Assembly (NCBI GenBank): GCA_049521495.1
Contig: JBEKOT010000093.1
Location: forward strand, 1 to 9,626
Reading direction: 5' to 3'
Source: CAWEPK01 sp049521495
GTDB taxonomy: Bacteria; Desulfobacterota; Syntrophorhabdia; Syntrophorhabdales; WCHB1-27
Length of the DNA: 9,626 bases
Shown in pieces: positions 1 through 6,424 of the stretch (positions are counted from its first letter, which is position 1; every line of letters begins with the position of its first letter). Below the pieces are notes generated by a model. It worked only from the letters and a program-made list of their open reading frames with translations. It did no database searches and was not told where the DNA came from. The position numbers and the translations under genes are program-made.

Positions 1-1928
1 GCGCTGTGAAGAACTTTTGCGGAAGGGCCGGATCCTACACAGCCGATTTCCTCGTCCAGCTCTTCGGTGTCATGAGCTATGCCCTGTGCGGCTTTGTCCT
101 CACCTTCTCGGTGCTCTTTCTCAGGAAGAAAGCCGTCGGCCGCCTGGCCGTCCTCTCCTCCGGGCTCGTGCTCTTCTTCTTTTCCCTGTCATCCCTTCTT
201 CAGATCACCGTAGGCAAGGTACAGTTTAAGACAGTGGCCATACCTTTCTCGGGCTTCATCGGGGACTTGCTCGAGCGGGGGCTTCTTCATACGTTCAGCT
301 ACTTCGGGAGCCTCCTCCTGTCTGTAGTGCTCTTCCTAATATCTCTCGTTCTCATAGCCCAGGCGCCCCTTTTCACCATCGTCGGCTCTCTCGTCCTGAG
401 GAAGAGGTCTGAAGCTGCTCGAAAGCCCCCGAAGGTCGTTGAGGAGAAAGGCGAGGAAAAGGAGGAAGGTAAGGAAAAGGAGCGGAAAGAGAAGAAGGTC
501 GTCCAGGAGCCCTTCGATTTTCTGAAGGACATCGGCCCTTACAAGCTGCCGCCCGTCTCGCTCCTCGACCCGGTTGAGAAGAAAGAGGTAAGGGTAGATA
601 AGGAGAGCGCCCAGGCGAACGCCCGGATACTTGAGAAAAAACTCAAGGACTACGGCATAGACGGCCATGTGGTCGAGGTCAGGCCGGGGCCCGTGATCAC
701 CATGTATGAGTTCGAGCCTGCGCCGGGCATCAAGGTGAGCCGCATCGCCAACCTTTCCGACGACCTGGCCATGGCGCTTTCGGCCGTCTCGATAAGGATC
801 ATAGCGCCCATCCCCGGAAAGGCGGTAGTGGGCATCGAGGTACCGAACAGGTTGCGCCAGACGGTATATCTCAGGGACATTATCGAGTCCGAGCAGTTTG
901 CCGGCTCTAAGAGCATGCTCACCCTCGCCCTTGGAAAAACAATTGCCGGAGAGCCCTTCGTCGCCGAGCTGACGAAGATGCCGCACCTTCTGGTGGCCGG
1001 CTCCACCGGCTCCGGAAAGAGCGTCTCCCTGAACACGATGATATGCAGCATCCTCTTAAAAGCCACGCCGCTGGCCGTCCGGTTCATGATGATCGACCTG
1101 AAGATGCTCGAGCTCTCCTTTTACGAAGGCATACCCCACCTTTTGCTCCCCGTGATGACGGATGCCAAGAAGGCGAAGACGGCGCTCCGGTGGCTCATCG
1201 ACGAAATGGAGAGGCGCTACCAGGTCATGGCGGAGAGGGGCGTCAGGAGCATTGAGAAATACAACCAAAAAGCGGGCAAAGAGGAGGGGGAGGAGCCGAT
1301 CCCGTATATCGTAGTCGTCATCGACGAGCTTGCGGACCTGATGATGGTCTCTTCGAAGGAGGTGGAGGAGTATATCGCAAGGCTCGCCCAGATGGCGCGC
1401 GCCTCCGGCATACACCTTATCCTTGCCACCCAGCGGCCGTCCGTGGACGTCCTGACCGGCATCATCAAGGCCAATTTCCCCGCCCGCATCTCCTTCCAGG
1501 TCACATCCAAAGTGGACTCCCGCACCATACTCGACATGAATGGGGCGGAAAGCCTCCTGGGGTCCGGCGATATGCTCTTTATGAGCCCGGGGTTGGGCAG
1601 GATCCAGCGCATACACGGGCCCTTCGTGTCGGAAGGGGAAATAAGGAGGATCGTGGAATTCTTGAAGACGCAAGGTTTGCCCCAGTACAACGAGGAGATA
1701 CTGGAGGAGCCTGAAGAGGAAGAAGAGGACGGGGAGGAGATGAGCGACGAGAAATACGAGGAGGCCCTCAGGTTCGTCTACGATAGGGGCGAGGCCTCCA
1801 TCAGCATGATACAGCGGCGGTTCAGGATAGGGTATAACCGCGCTGCCAGGATGGTGGAGCGTATGGAGCGGGAGGGCGTGGTCGGCCCCTCCTCGGGTAT
1901 CAAGCCCCGGGAGGTGCTGAAGAAATGA
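1..1928 (+). CDS. ftsK: DNA translocase FtsK, 5'-truncated by window edge
   Basis: Septal DNA pump that moves chromosome ends apart at division and helps dimer resolution. The frame is open to the window edge. The GTG at position 6 lies inside the conserved segment that follows the first membrane helix (NFCGRAGSY, then AD and QLFG), so the true start and helix 1 lie upstream. Residues here are counted from that GTG. Hydrophobic segments at about 15-39, 47-69 and 94-130 are the remaining membrane anchors. A lysine/glutamate-rich linker covers about 132-178. The motor has Walker A GSTGSGKS at 332-339 and Walker B VVVIDE ending at D440-E441, followed by the LATQRPSVDV segment. An acidic stretch leads to a C-terminal winged-helix gamma domain at about 579-634 (GYNRAARMVERME), which in this family reads polar KOPS sequences. 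The linker is short compared with E. coli FtsK and resembles SpoIIIE/FtsK of many other bacteria. The stop overlaps the lolA start. Confidence 0.97.
   Translation, partial: AVKNFCGRAGSYTADFLVQLFGVMSYALCGFVLTFSVLFLRKKAVGRLAVLSSGLVLFFFSLSSLLQITVGKVQFKTVAIPFSGFIGDLLERGLLHTFSYFGSLLLSVVLFLISLVLIAQAPLFTIVGSLVLRKRSEAARKPPKVVEEKGEEKEEGKEKERKEKKVVQEPFDFLKDIGPYKLPPVSLLDPVEKKEVRVDKESAQANARILEKKLKDYGIDGHVVEVRPGPVITMYEFEPAPGIKVSRIANLSDDLAMALSAVSIRIIAPIPGKAVVGIEVPNRLRQTVYLRDIIESEQFAGSKSMLTLALGKTIAGEPFVAELTKMPHLLVAGSTGSGKSVSLNTMICSILLKATPLAVRFMMIDLKMLELSFYEGIPHLLLPVMTDAKKAKTALRWLIDEMERRYQVMAERGVRSIEKYNQKAGKEEGEEPIPYIVVVIDELADLMMVSSKEVEEYIARLAQMARASGIHLILATQRPSVDVLTGIIKANFPARISFQVTSKVDSRTILDMNGAESLLGSGDMLFMSPGLGRIQRIHGPFVSEGEIRRIVEFLKTQGLPQYNEEILEEPEEEEEDGEEMSDEKYEEALRFVYDRGEASISMIQRRFRIGYNRAARMVERMEREGVVGPSSGIKPREVLKK
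1910..1915 (+). promoter_or_regulatory. Shine-Dalgarno of lolA
   Basis: GGAGGT inside the end of ftsK lies 9 bases before the ATG at 1925 and 12 before the next ATG at 1928. The spacing favours 1925 as the lolA start. Because the site sits in the ftsK coding region, lolA translation is probably coupled to ftsK. Confidence 0.7.
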
Positions 1929-2563
1929 TGCGCAGGATAGCCTTGTCGGCCTTTGTCCTTCTCCTTTTGGCTGGAGGCATCAGGGCTGAGACGCTCGATA
2001 GCCTGAAGAAGACTTACGGGGAGATAGGCACGGTGGAGGCCCACTTTCATCAGAAGATCTTCATAAAGGCGCTCAAGAGAGAGAGGGAGATGGAGGGGGA
2101 CTTCTTCTACAAGCGGTCGAAGGGCTTCCTTTGGCGGTATACAGCGCCGAAGGAGAAAGTCTTCCTTTACGACGGCGCCGCAATCTGGCAGGAGGAGGCA
2201 GACAAGCCCTATGTGACCAGGGACAAGGTCGACAAGGGGAGGATGGAGGGCAGCTTCCTCGACCTGGTGGAGGACGTGGCCCGTCTCGATACGCTCTTTA
2301 CGCTGAAAGGATCGGGCAAGGACGAAGGGATGGAATTTCTCGACCTCGCGCCTAAGAAGGAAGGCACCCTCCAATCCGCCCGGATTTGGGTCGACGGCCG
2401 GGGCATCGTCAGGCGAATGGAAATCGACGAGATAACCGGCAACGTCAATATCATCGACTTCTCACAGGTAAAGGTGGGCGGCCGCCTTCCCGACAGCCTT
2501 TTCATCTTCAAGGCGGGCGGGAAAGAGGTGGTCGATTCCCGGGGCGAGAAGGCGGTGCAATAG
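1925..2563 (+). CDS. lolA: Outer-membrane lipoprotein carrier protein LolA
   Basis: Periplasmic chaperone that takes lipoproteins from the inner-membrane LolCDE exporter and delivers them to the outer membrane. The 212-residue product starts with a Sec signal peptide: basic MMRR, a hydrophobic core to about residue 17, and a likely signal peptidase I cut after A21 (GIRA, then ETL). There is no lipobox cysteine, as expected for soluble LolA. The family's barrel signature is seen in FLWRYTAPKEKVFLYDG at 68-84, with IW at 87-88, and in the later strands RIWVDGRG and GNVNIIDFS. Length is typical of LolA. The ATG overlaps the ftsK stop as ATGA; the ftsK-lolA pair is also adjacent in E. coli. Sequence identity to E. 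coli LolA looks low, so assignment rests on the fold signature, signal peptide and neighbour. A divergent LolA-like lipoprotein-handling protein is the only serious alternative. Confidence 0.9.
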   Translation: MMRRIALSAFVLLLLAGGIRAETLDSLKKTYGEIGTVEAHFHQKIFIKALKREREMEGDFFYKRSKGFLWRYTAPKEKVFLYDGAAIWQEEADKPYVTRDKVDKGRMEGSFLDLVEDVARLDTLFTLKGSGKDEGMEFLDLAPKKEGTLQSARIWVDGRGIVRRMEIDEITGNVNIIDFSQVKVGGRLPDSLFIFKAGGKEVVDSRGEKAVQ

Positions 2564-2586
2564 AGTCCGGGTACAATAACTTTAAG

Positions 2587-3324
2587 ATGGCTCTCCATAA
2601 GGACCAGGCAATAATATTATCGAGCCGGGTGTTCGGCGAATCCGACAAGATCCTTCGCTTCCTGACGCTGCGCTCCGGAAAGCTTACGGGCATAGCCAAG
2701 GGGGGTAAGAAGAGCCAGAAGAGGTTCATGAACACCCTCGAGCTTTTCAATCATGTAGACATCGAGTACTTCGAGAAGTCCGGCAGCCAGATGGTGCGCA
2801 TAGAGAACGCCGACCTCAAGTCGGCAAACAGCGGCATAGAGTCGAGCTTCAAGAGGATGTGCATCGCGAGCTTCTTTGCGGAGTTCGCGGACAAGCTGAC
2901 CAGGGAAAAGGAGCGAAACGAACCCCTCTTCAGAGCGCTCGAAGAGGGGCTGGAAAAAGTGAAAACTGTTGAATTCACCTATTCCCTTGTACTATATTAT
3001 CAGTTCCGCATGCTTCACTGCCTTGGGTACCTGCCTAACTTCAAGTCTTGTATCCAATGCGGAAAGGGTGTTACGGAGGGCGGGATGACCTCCTTTTCCA
3101 ACGAGAGGGGAGGCATCGTCTGCCCGGCATGCGCCCCGTCGGTGCCGCACAGGACCTATCCGGAAGGTCTCTTCGCGAGGCTCGCAGCGCTGACCGATGC
3201 AGAAGGGACCGCGCAAGGCCCAAGCTACGAGTTGCATGCGAGGGAGCTCATGGAGGCCTTCATGAGCTACCACTTGAACGTCGAGCTGAAGTCGTACAGG
3301 CTTTTGAGAGGATTGACGGTTTAA
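2587..3324 (+). CDS. recO: DNA repair protein RecO
   Basis: Recombination mediator of the RecFOR pathway. It binds single-strand-binding protein and DNA, anneals strands, and with RecR helps load RecA at gaps. The 245-residue product has an N-terminal OB fold at about 1-80 with the family opening (DQAIILSSRVFGESDKIL, then LTGIAKGGKKS). A helical domain follows. A zinc-binding site with two CxxC pairs, C155/C158 and C179/C182, is complete. The length matches the family. I chose the ATG at 2587 because it begins right at the RecO N-terminal motif. The frame is open further upstream, but that stretch overlaps lolA in another frame and has no RecO character. The gap from lolA is 23 bases and shows no clear Shine-Dalgarno, so initiation may depend on coupling with lolA. 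glyQ begins 2 bases after its stop. Confidence 0.95.
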   Translation: MALHKDQAIILSSRVFGESDKILRFLTLRSGKLTGIAKGGKKSQKRFMNTLELFNHVDIEYFEKSGSQMVRIENADLKSANSGIESSFKRMCIASFFAEFADKLTREKERNEPLFRALEEGLEKVKTVEFTYSLVLYYQFRMLHCLGYLPNFKSCIQCGKGVTEGGMTSFSNERGGIVCPACAPSVPHRTYPEGLFARLAALTDAEGTAQGPSYELHARELMEAFMSYHLNVELKSYRLLRGLTV

Positions 3325-3326
3325 CC

Positions 3327-4208
3327 ATGTATTTCCAGCATCTCATACTCGAGTTGCAAAAATTCTGGGCGGGCCAGGGGTGTGTTCTCCAGCAGCCCTA
3401 TGACATGGAAGTGGGCGCCGGGACTTTCCATCCGGCCACTTTCCTGCGGGTCCTGGGCCCGGAGCCGTGGAATACCGCCTACGTGCAGCCTTCGAGGAGG
3501 CCGACCGACGGCCGCTACGGCGAAAACCCCAACAGGCTCCAGCACTACTACCAGTTCCAGGTTATCATGAAGCCCTCGCCTCTCGAGATCCAGGACATTT
3601 ACCTGTCGAGCCTCGTGAGCCTCGGCATCGACCCGGCATACCACGACATACGCTTCGTTGAGGACGACTGGGAGTCCCCCACGCTCGGCGCGTGGGGGCT
3701 GGGCTGGGAGGTATGGCTTGACGGGATGGAGATTACCCAGTTCACTTACTTCCAGCAGGCCGGCGGGATCGACCTTTCGCCGGTCAGCGTCGAGATCACC
3801 TACGGCATCGAGCGGATTGCCATGTACCTTCAGGACGTTGACAGCGTCTTCCGGATCAGGTGGAACGACTCCGTCCTCTATGGCGATATTTACCTGGAGC
3901 CCGAAAGGGAATATTCCGTTTACAATTTCGAGGAGGCGGACGCGGCGATGCTCCGCCGCCTCTTTGACAGCTTCGAGGCGGAGGGGGAGAGGCTCATCAA
4001 GGAAAGGGAGCTTGTATTTCCGGCCTACGACTTCTGCCTCAAGTGCTCCCATGTCTTCAATATCCTCGAAGCGCGGGGCGCCATTTCCGTGACGGAGCGG
4101 GCGAACTACATCGGCCGGGTCCGGAACCTCGCGAAGATGTCGGCAGAGACGTACGTCAAAAAGAGACAGGAGATGGGCTTTCCCCTTCTTGCGGGAGGGG
4201 CTCAGTGA
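3327..4208 (+). CDS. glyQ: Glycine--tRNA ligase alpha subunit
   Basis: Alpha subunit of the heterotetrameric glycyl-tRNA synthetase. It carries the class II catalytic core that activates glycine with ATP in the cytoplasm. The 293-residue product is almost the standard length. Signatures include GQGCVLQQPYDMEVGAGTFHP at 16-36, the motif 2 region YVQPSRRPTDGRYGENPNR at 52-70, DIRFVEDDWESPTLGAWGLG from 107, and motif 3 ITYGIERIAMY at 157-167. ISVTERANYIGRVR at 253-266 is the conserved C-terminal helix segment. The start at 3327 gives the usual opening MYFQHLILELQ; the open frame upstream lies within recO and is not homologous. An AGAGG at 3307-3311 is rather distant, about 15 bases, so translation is probably coupled to recO, whose stop is 2 bases upstream. 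Its own TGA overlaps the glyS GTG. The overlap fits equal production of the two subunits. Confidence 0.98.
   Translation: MYFQHLILELQKFWAGQGCVLQQPYDMEVGAGTFHPATFLRVLGPEPWNTAYVQPSRRPTDGRYGENPNRLQHYYQFQVIMKPSPLEIQDIYLSSLVSLGIDPAYHDIRFVEDDWESPTLGAWGLGWEVWLDGMEITQFTYFQQAGGIDLSPVSVEITYGIERIAMYLQDVDSVFRIRWNDSVLYGDIYLEPEREYSVYNFEEADAAMLRRLFDSFEAEGERLIKERELVFPAYDFCLKCSHVFNILEARGAISVTERANYIGRVRNLAKMSAETYVKKRQEMGFPLLAGGAQ
4193..4198 (+). promoter_or_regulatory. Shine-Dalgarno of glyS
   Basis: GGGAGG near the end of glyQ, 6 bases before the GTG at 4205. It supports the GTG start of glyS over the longer open frame that begins inside glyQ. Confidence 0.75.
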
Positions 4209-6286
4209 AGAAGCTTCTCCTGGAGATAGGCTGCGAGGAATTGCCGGCGCGCTTTATAGCACCCGCCAAAGAGGGCCTTGCCGGACTGGTGAAGGAGGGC
4301 CTCGCGGAACTGCGCATCTCCTGCGGGAAGGTTCGGGCCTTCAGCACGCCGCGGCGGATAGCCCTTATTATCGACGAAGTCGCTGAAAAACAGAAAGAGA
4401 CGGCCACGGTGAAATTCGGCCCTCCCGCCGCGCGGGCCTATGATGAATCGGGGAAGCCGACGCCTGCCGCTATCGGGTTTGCCCGTTCCCAGGGGGTCGA
4501 TGTTTCGGAGCTGAAGGTCAAAAAAAAGGAAGCCGCCGACCTTCTCTGCGTTGAAAAGATCGAAAAGGGCAGACCGACCGGCGAAGTGCTCGCTTCCTAC
4601 CTGCCCGGTGCTTTCCCGCGCATCCCCTTTCAGAAGAAAATGAGGTGGGGCGAGGGCGCCTTCGAATTTGGCAGGCCCATCCATTGGGTCGTGGCGCTTT
4701 TCGGCGACGAGGTCATCGATTTCGAGGTGGCCGGCATAAGAAGCGGCAACGCGTCGAAGAGGCACCGGTTCCTGTCGTCTCAAAAGTGCGTCATCACGGA
4801 CATCGACGGCTATCTCGGGCAGATGAGGGCGGGATACGTAATCGTGGACGAAGAGGAGCGCATGTCCATGATGAGGTCCGACATCGGCGCCATAGAGGCA
4901 AGAACGGGCGCGAAGGCCGTAGCCGACCTGGACCTCCTGGAAGAGATCGTGTATATCACCGAATATCCCCACGGGCTCATGGGAACCTTCGACGAAGGAT
5001 ATCTGGAGCTGCCCCGGCAGGTGCTCGTAAACGTAATGAAGGGCCACCAGCGCTATATCCCCCTTGCTAACGACGACGGCTCGCTAGTAGCGGCCTTCAT
5101 CTTCTTTGCGAACACGGTCCCCGCGAGCCCTGTCGAGGTCGTAAGGGGGAACGAGAAAGTGCTCAGGGCCCGCCTCGCCGACGCCCGGTTCTTTTTCGAG
5201 GAGGACAGGGAAACAAGGCTCGATGCTCTCTACGGACGCCTTGAATCCGTCATGTTCCACAAGCGGCTGGGGAGCCTCAAGGACAAGACGGAGAGGGTGC
5301 GCTCCCTCGGCCTGTGGCTGGCTTCACAACTCGGTCTGACCCTGCGGCCTCAAGTCGAAAGGGCGGCGATGCTGATCAAGGCCGACCTCCTCACCCGCAT
5401 GGTGGGGGAGTTTCCGGAGCTCCAGGGGACGATGGGCAGGATCTACGCAGAGCACCAGGGCGAAGAGATAGAGGTCGCCCGGTCTATAGAGGAGCACTAC
5501 TTCCCGACAGGCACGGACGCTACCTTGCCCCGTACCGCCCTCGGAGCGCTCATGGCCCTGTCCGACAAGATGGATTCCCTCATCTCCTTCTTTTCCGTCG
5601 GCATCACGCCGACCGGCAACCTGGACCCCTTTGCCCTGCGCCGCCAGGCCATAGGCAGCATAAAGATCATAATAGACAGGGGGTACCACGTGCCCCTGGA
5701 GGGCCTTATAGAAGAGGGATACGGGGCGCTCGGGGCAGTCGCCGGTAAGGTCTCTCTGGACAGCCTGAAAGAGGACCTCTCCGATTTCATAGCTACCAGG
5801 TTCAAGTTCCTCATGATGGAGGAGGGGCATAACCAGGAGTTTATAGGCGCGGTCCTGCCCGCGGTAAGCAAGGATATCTACGACGGATACCTCAGGCTCC
5901 GCGCCCTTGAGACCCAGGATTCCCTGCAGGATTTCCGCAGGCTCATGGTCGGCTTCAAGAGGGTATACAACATCACGAAGACGCTCAGGGATGAAGGACC
6001 TCTCGACCTTGCTCTCCTCCTTGAAAAAGAGGAGCGGGACCTCCACGATCTCTTCGAGGCAAGCAAGGACCCCTTCGCAAAAGCGATGGAAGCCAGGGCG
6101 TACGCGGAGGCCCTGCGTTTCCTGGTGGGCTTCAAGGAGACGGTAGACGCCTATTTCGACAGGGTCTTCGTTATGGTGGAGGACGAAGCCTTGAGGAACA
6201 ACCGCCTTAGCCTTCTTGCGAGGATCAAGGACATGTTCCTGAAGTTCGGGGATTTTTCGAGGATCCGCGTGGAAGAGTTACAGTAG
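4205..6286 (+). CDS. glyS: Glycine--tRNA ligase beta subunit
   Basis: Beta subunit of the alpha2-beta2 glycyl-tRNA synthetase; it binds and positions tRNA-Gly for the catalytic alpha subunit. The 693-residue product matches the family length. It opens with LLLEIGCEELPARF at 4-17, the family signature, followed by STPRRIALII. Conserved blocks include MRWGEGAFEFGRPIHWVVAL, a GNEKVLRARLADARFFFEED segment, and an HD-type domain whose hallmarks are H352 in FHKRLGSLKDKTERV and H417 in YAEHQGEE. DPFALRRQAIG follows. The C-terminal DALR-like anticodon-binding region ends with FVMVEDEALRNNRLSLLARI from about 655. The GTG start overlaps the glyQ stop as GTGA. Its TAG at 6284-6286 is followed by the only sizeable intergenic gap in the window. 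No truncation or frameshift is visible. Confidence 0.98.
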   Translation: MKKLLLEIGCEELPARFIAPAKEGLAGLVKEGLAELRISCGKVRAFSTPRRIALIIDEVAEKQKETATVKFGPPAARAYDESGKPTPAAIGFARSQGVDVSELKVKKKEAADLLCVEKIEKGRPTGEVLASYLPGAFPRIPFQKKMRWGEGAFEFGRPIHWVVALFGDEVIDFEVAGIRSGNASKRHRFLSSQKCVITDIDGYLGQMRAGYVIVDEEERMSMMRSDIGAIEARTGAKAVADLDLLEEIVYITEYPHGLMGTFDEGYLELPRQVLVNVMKGHQRYIPLANDDGSLVAAFIFFANTVPASPVEVVRGNEKVLRARLADARFFFEEDRETRLDALYGRLESVMFHKRLGSLKDKTERVRSLGLWLASQLGLTLRPQVERAAMLIKADLLTRMVGEFPELQGTMGRIYAEHQGEEIEVARSIEEHYFPTGTDATLPRTALGALMALSDKMDSLISFFSVGITPTGNLDPFALRRQAIGSIKIIIDRGYHVPLEGLIEEGYGALGAVAGKVSLDSLKEDLSDFIATRFKFLMMEEGHNQEFIGAVLPAVSKDIYDGYLRLRALETQDSLQDFRRLMVGFKRVYNITKTLRDEGPLDLALLLEKEERDLHDLFEASKDPFAKAMEARAYAEALRFLVGFKETVDAYFDRVFVMVEDEALRNNRLSLLARIKDMFLKFGDFSRIRVEELQ

Positions 6287-6320
6287 AGGGCGATGTTTTG
6301 GAGTCTCTTCCTTTTTGGGA

Positions 6321-6370
6321 GGGGGAGGCCCCATCGAGCTTTGCTCGTGGAGGGGGCGACGCCGGCCCCC
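6321..6370. repeat. GC-rich imperfect inverted repeat between glyS and ppdK
   Basis: Two compact dyads lie side by side. The first is CGAGC-TTT-GCTCG at 6335-6347, extended by CCA at 6331-6333 pairing with TGG at 6348-6350 around a bulged T. The second is GGGGGC at 6352-6357 pairing with GCCCCC at 6365-6370 across a 7-base loop. Alternatively the outer GGGGG at 6321-6325 can pair with CCCCC at 6366-6370, and GGC at 6327-6329 with GCC at 6361-6363. That would fold the whole 50 bases into one arm around the CGAGC hairpin. There is no T run after it on either strand, so it is not a standard intrinsic terminator. It could be a dispersed palindromic repeat, an RNA-processing or stabilising hairpin, or a leader element of ppdK. 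The structure is seen; its role is not known. Confidence 0.6.
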
Positions 6371-6412
6371 GTCAATGCAGAGCTTCAATAGATAAGTTCA
6401 ACATACCGATTC

Positions 6413-6420
6413 AAGGAGGA
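6413..6420 (+). promoter_or_regulatory. Shine-Dalgarno of ppdK
   Basis: AAGGAGGA is a near-perfect ribosome-binding site ending 4 bases before the ATG at 6425. It would be only 1 base from the in-frame TTG at 6422, so it decides the start in favour of ATG. It is the strongest such site in the window, consistent with an abundant central-metabolism enzyme. Confidence 0.85.
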
Positions 6421-6424
6421 TTTG

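Larger units (their letters stand above)
6287..6424 (+). other. glyS-ppdK intergenic spacer (possible ppdK leader)
   Basis: This 138-base gap is the only one in the window above 25 bases. Its first part is a pyrimidine tract (TCTCTTCCTTTTT at 6304-6316) followed by the GC-rich inverted repeat. The last part, from about 6371, is clearly richer in A and T than the surrounding genes and ends in the ppdK ribosome-binding site. A promoter for ppdK would most plausibly lie here, but I see no convincing -35/-10 pair and no sigma-54 (GG-N10-GC) site. Confidence 0.5.

Noticed and set aside
6..8. GTG at position 6 as the start of ftsK
   Set aside because: The frame is open upstream, and this codon falls just before the conserved segment that normally follows the first membrane helix, so the gene begins outside the window.
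336..986. Long open frames on the minus strand (also about 4202-5047, 5324-6046, 7145-7858 and 8489-9073)
   Set aside because: Each lies opposite a well-conserved gene, has arginine-, histidine- and leucine-rich composition typical of antisense reading of GC-rich codons, and matches no family I recognise.
2572..2577. TACAAT as a -10 element for a recO promoter
   Set aside because: No -35-like sequence is found 16-18 bases upstream and no extended -10 TG precedes it.
2386..2586. N-terminal extension of recO inside lolA
   Set aside because: The stretch is arginine- and glycine-rich, overlaps lolA in another frame, and the RecO family start matches the ATG at 2587.
3048..3326. N-terminal extension of glyQ inside recO
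   Set aside because: It overlaps recO completely and shows no synthetase similarity; the family N-terminus begins at the ATG at 3327.
4043..4204. N-terminal extension of glyS inside glyQ
   Set aside because: It is out-of-frame glyQ sequence; the GTG at 4205 has a good ribosome-binding site and starts right at the family signature.
6352..6370. Intrinsic terminator after glyS
   Set aside because: The hairpin is strong, but the following bases (GTCAATGCAG) contain no T run, and the minus-strand reading has none either.
6422..6424. TTG as the ppdK start
   Set aside because: It is only 1 base from the AAGGAGGA, too close for initiation, whereas the adjacent ATG has a workable distance.
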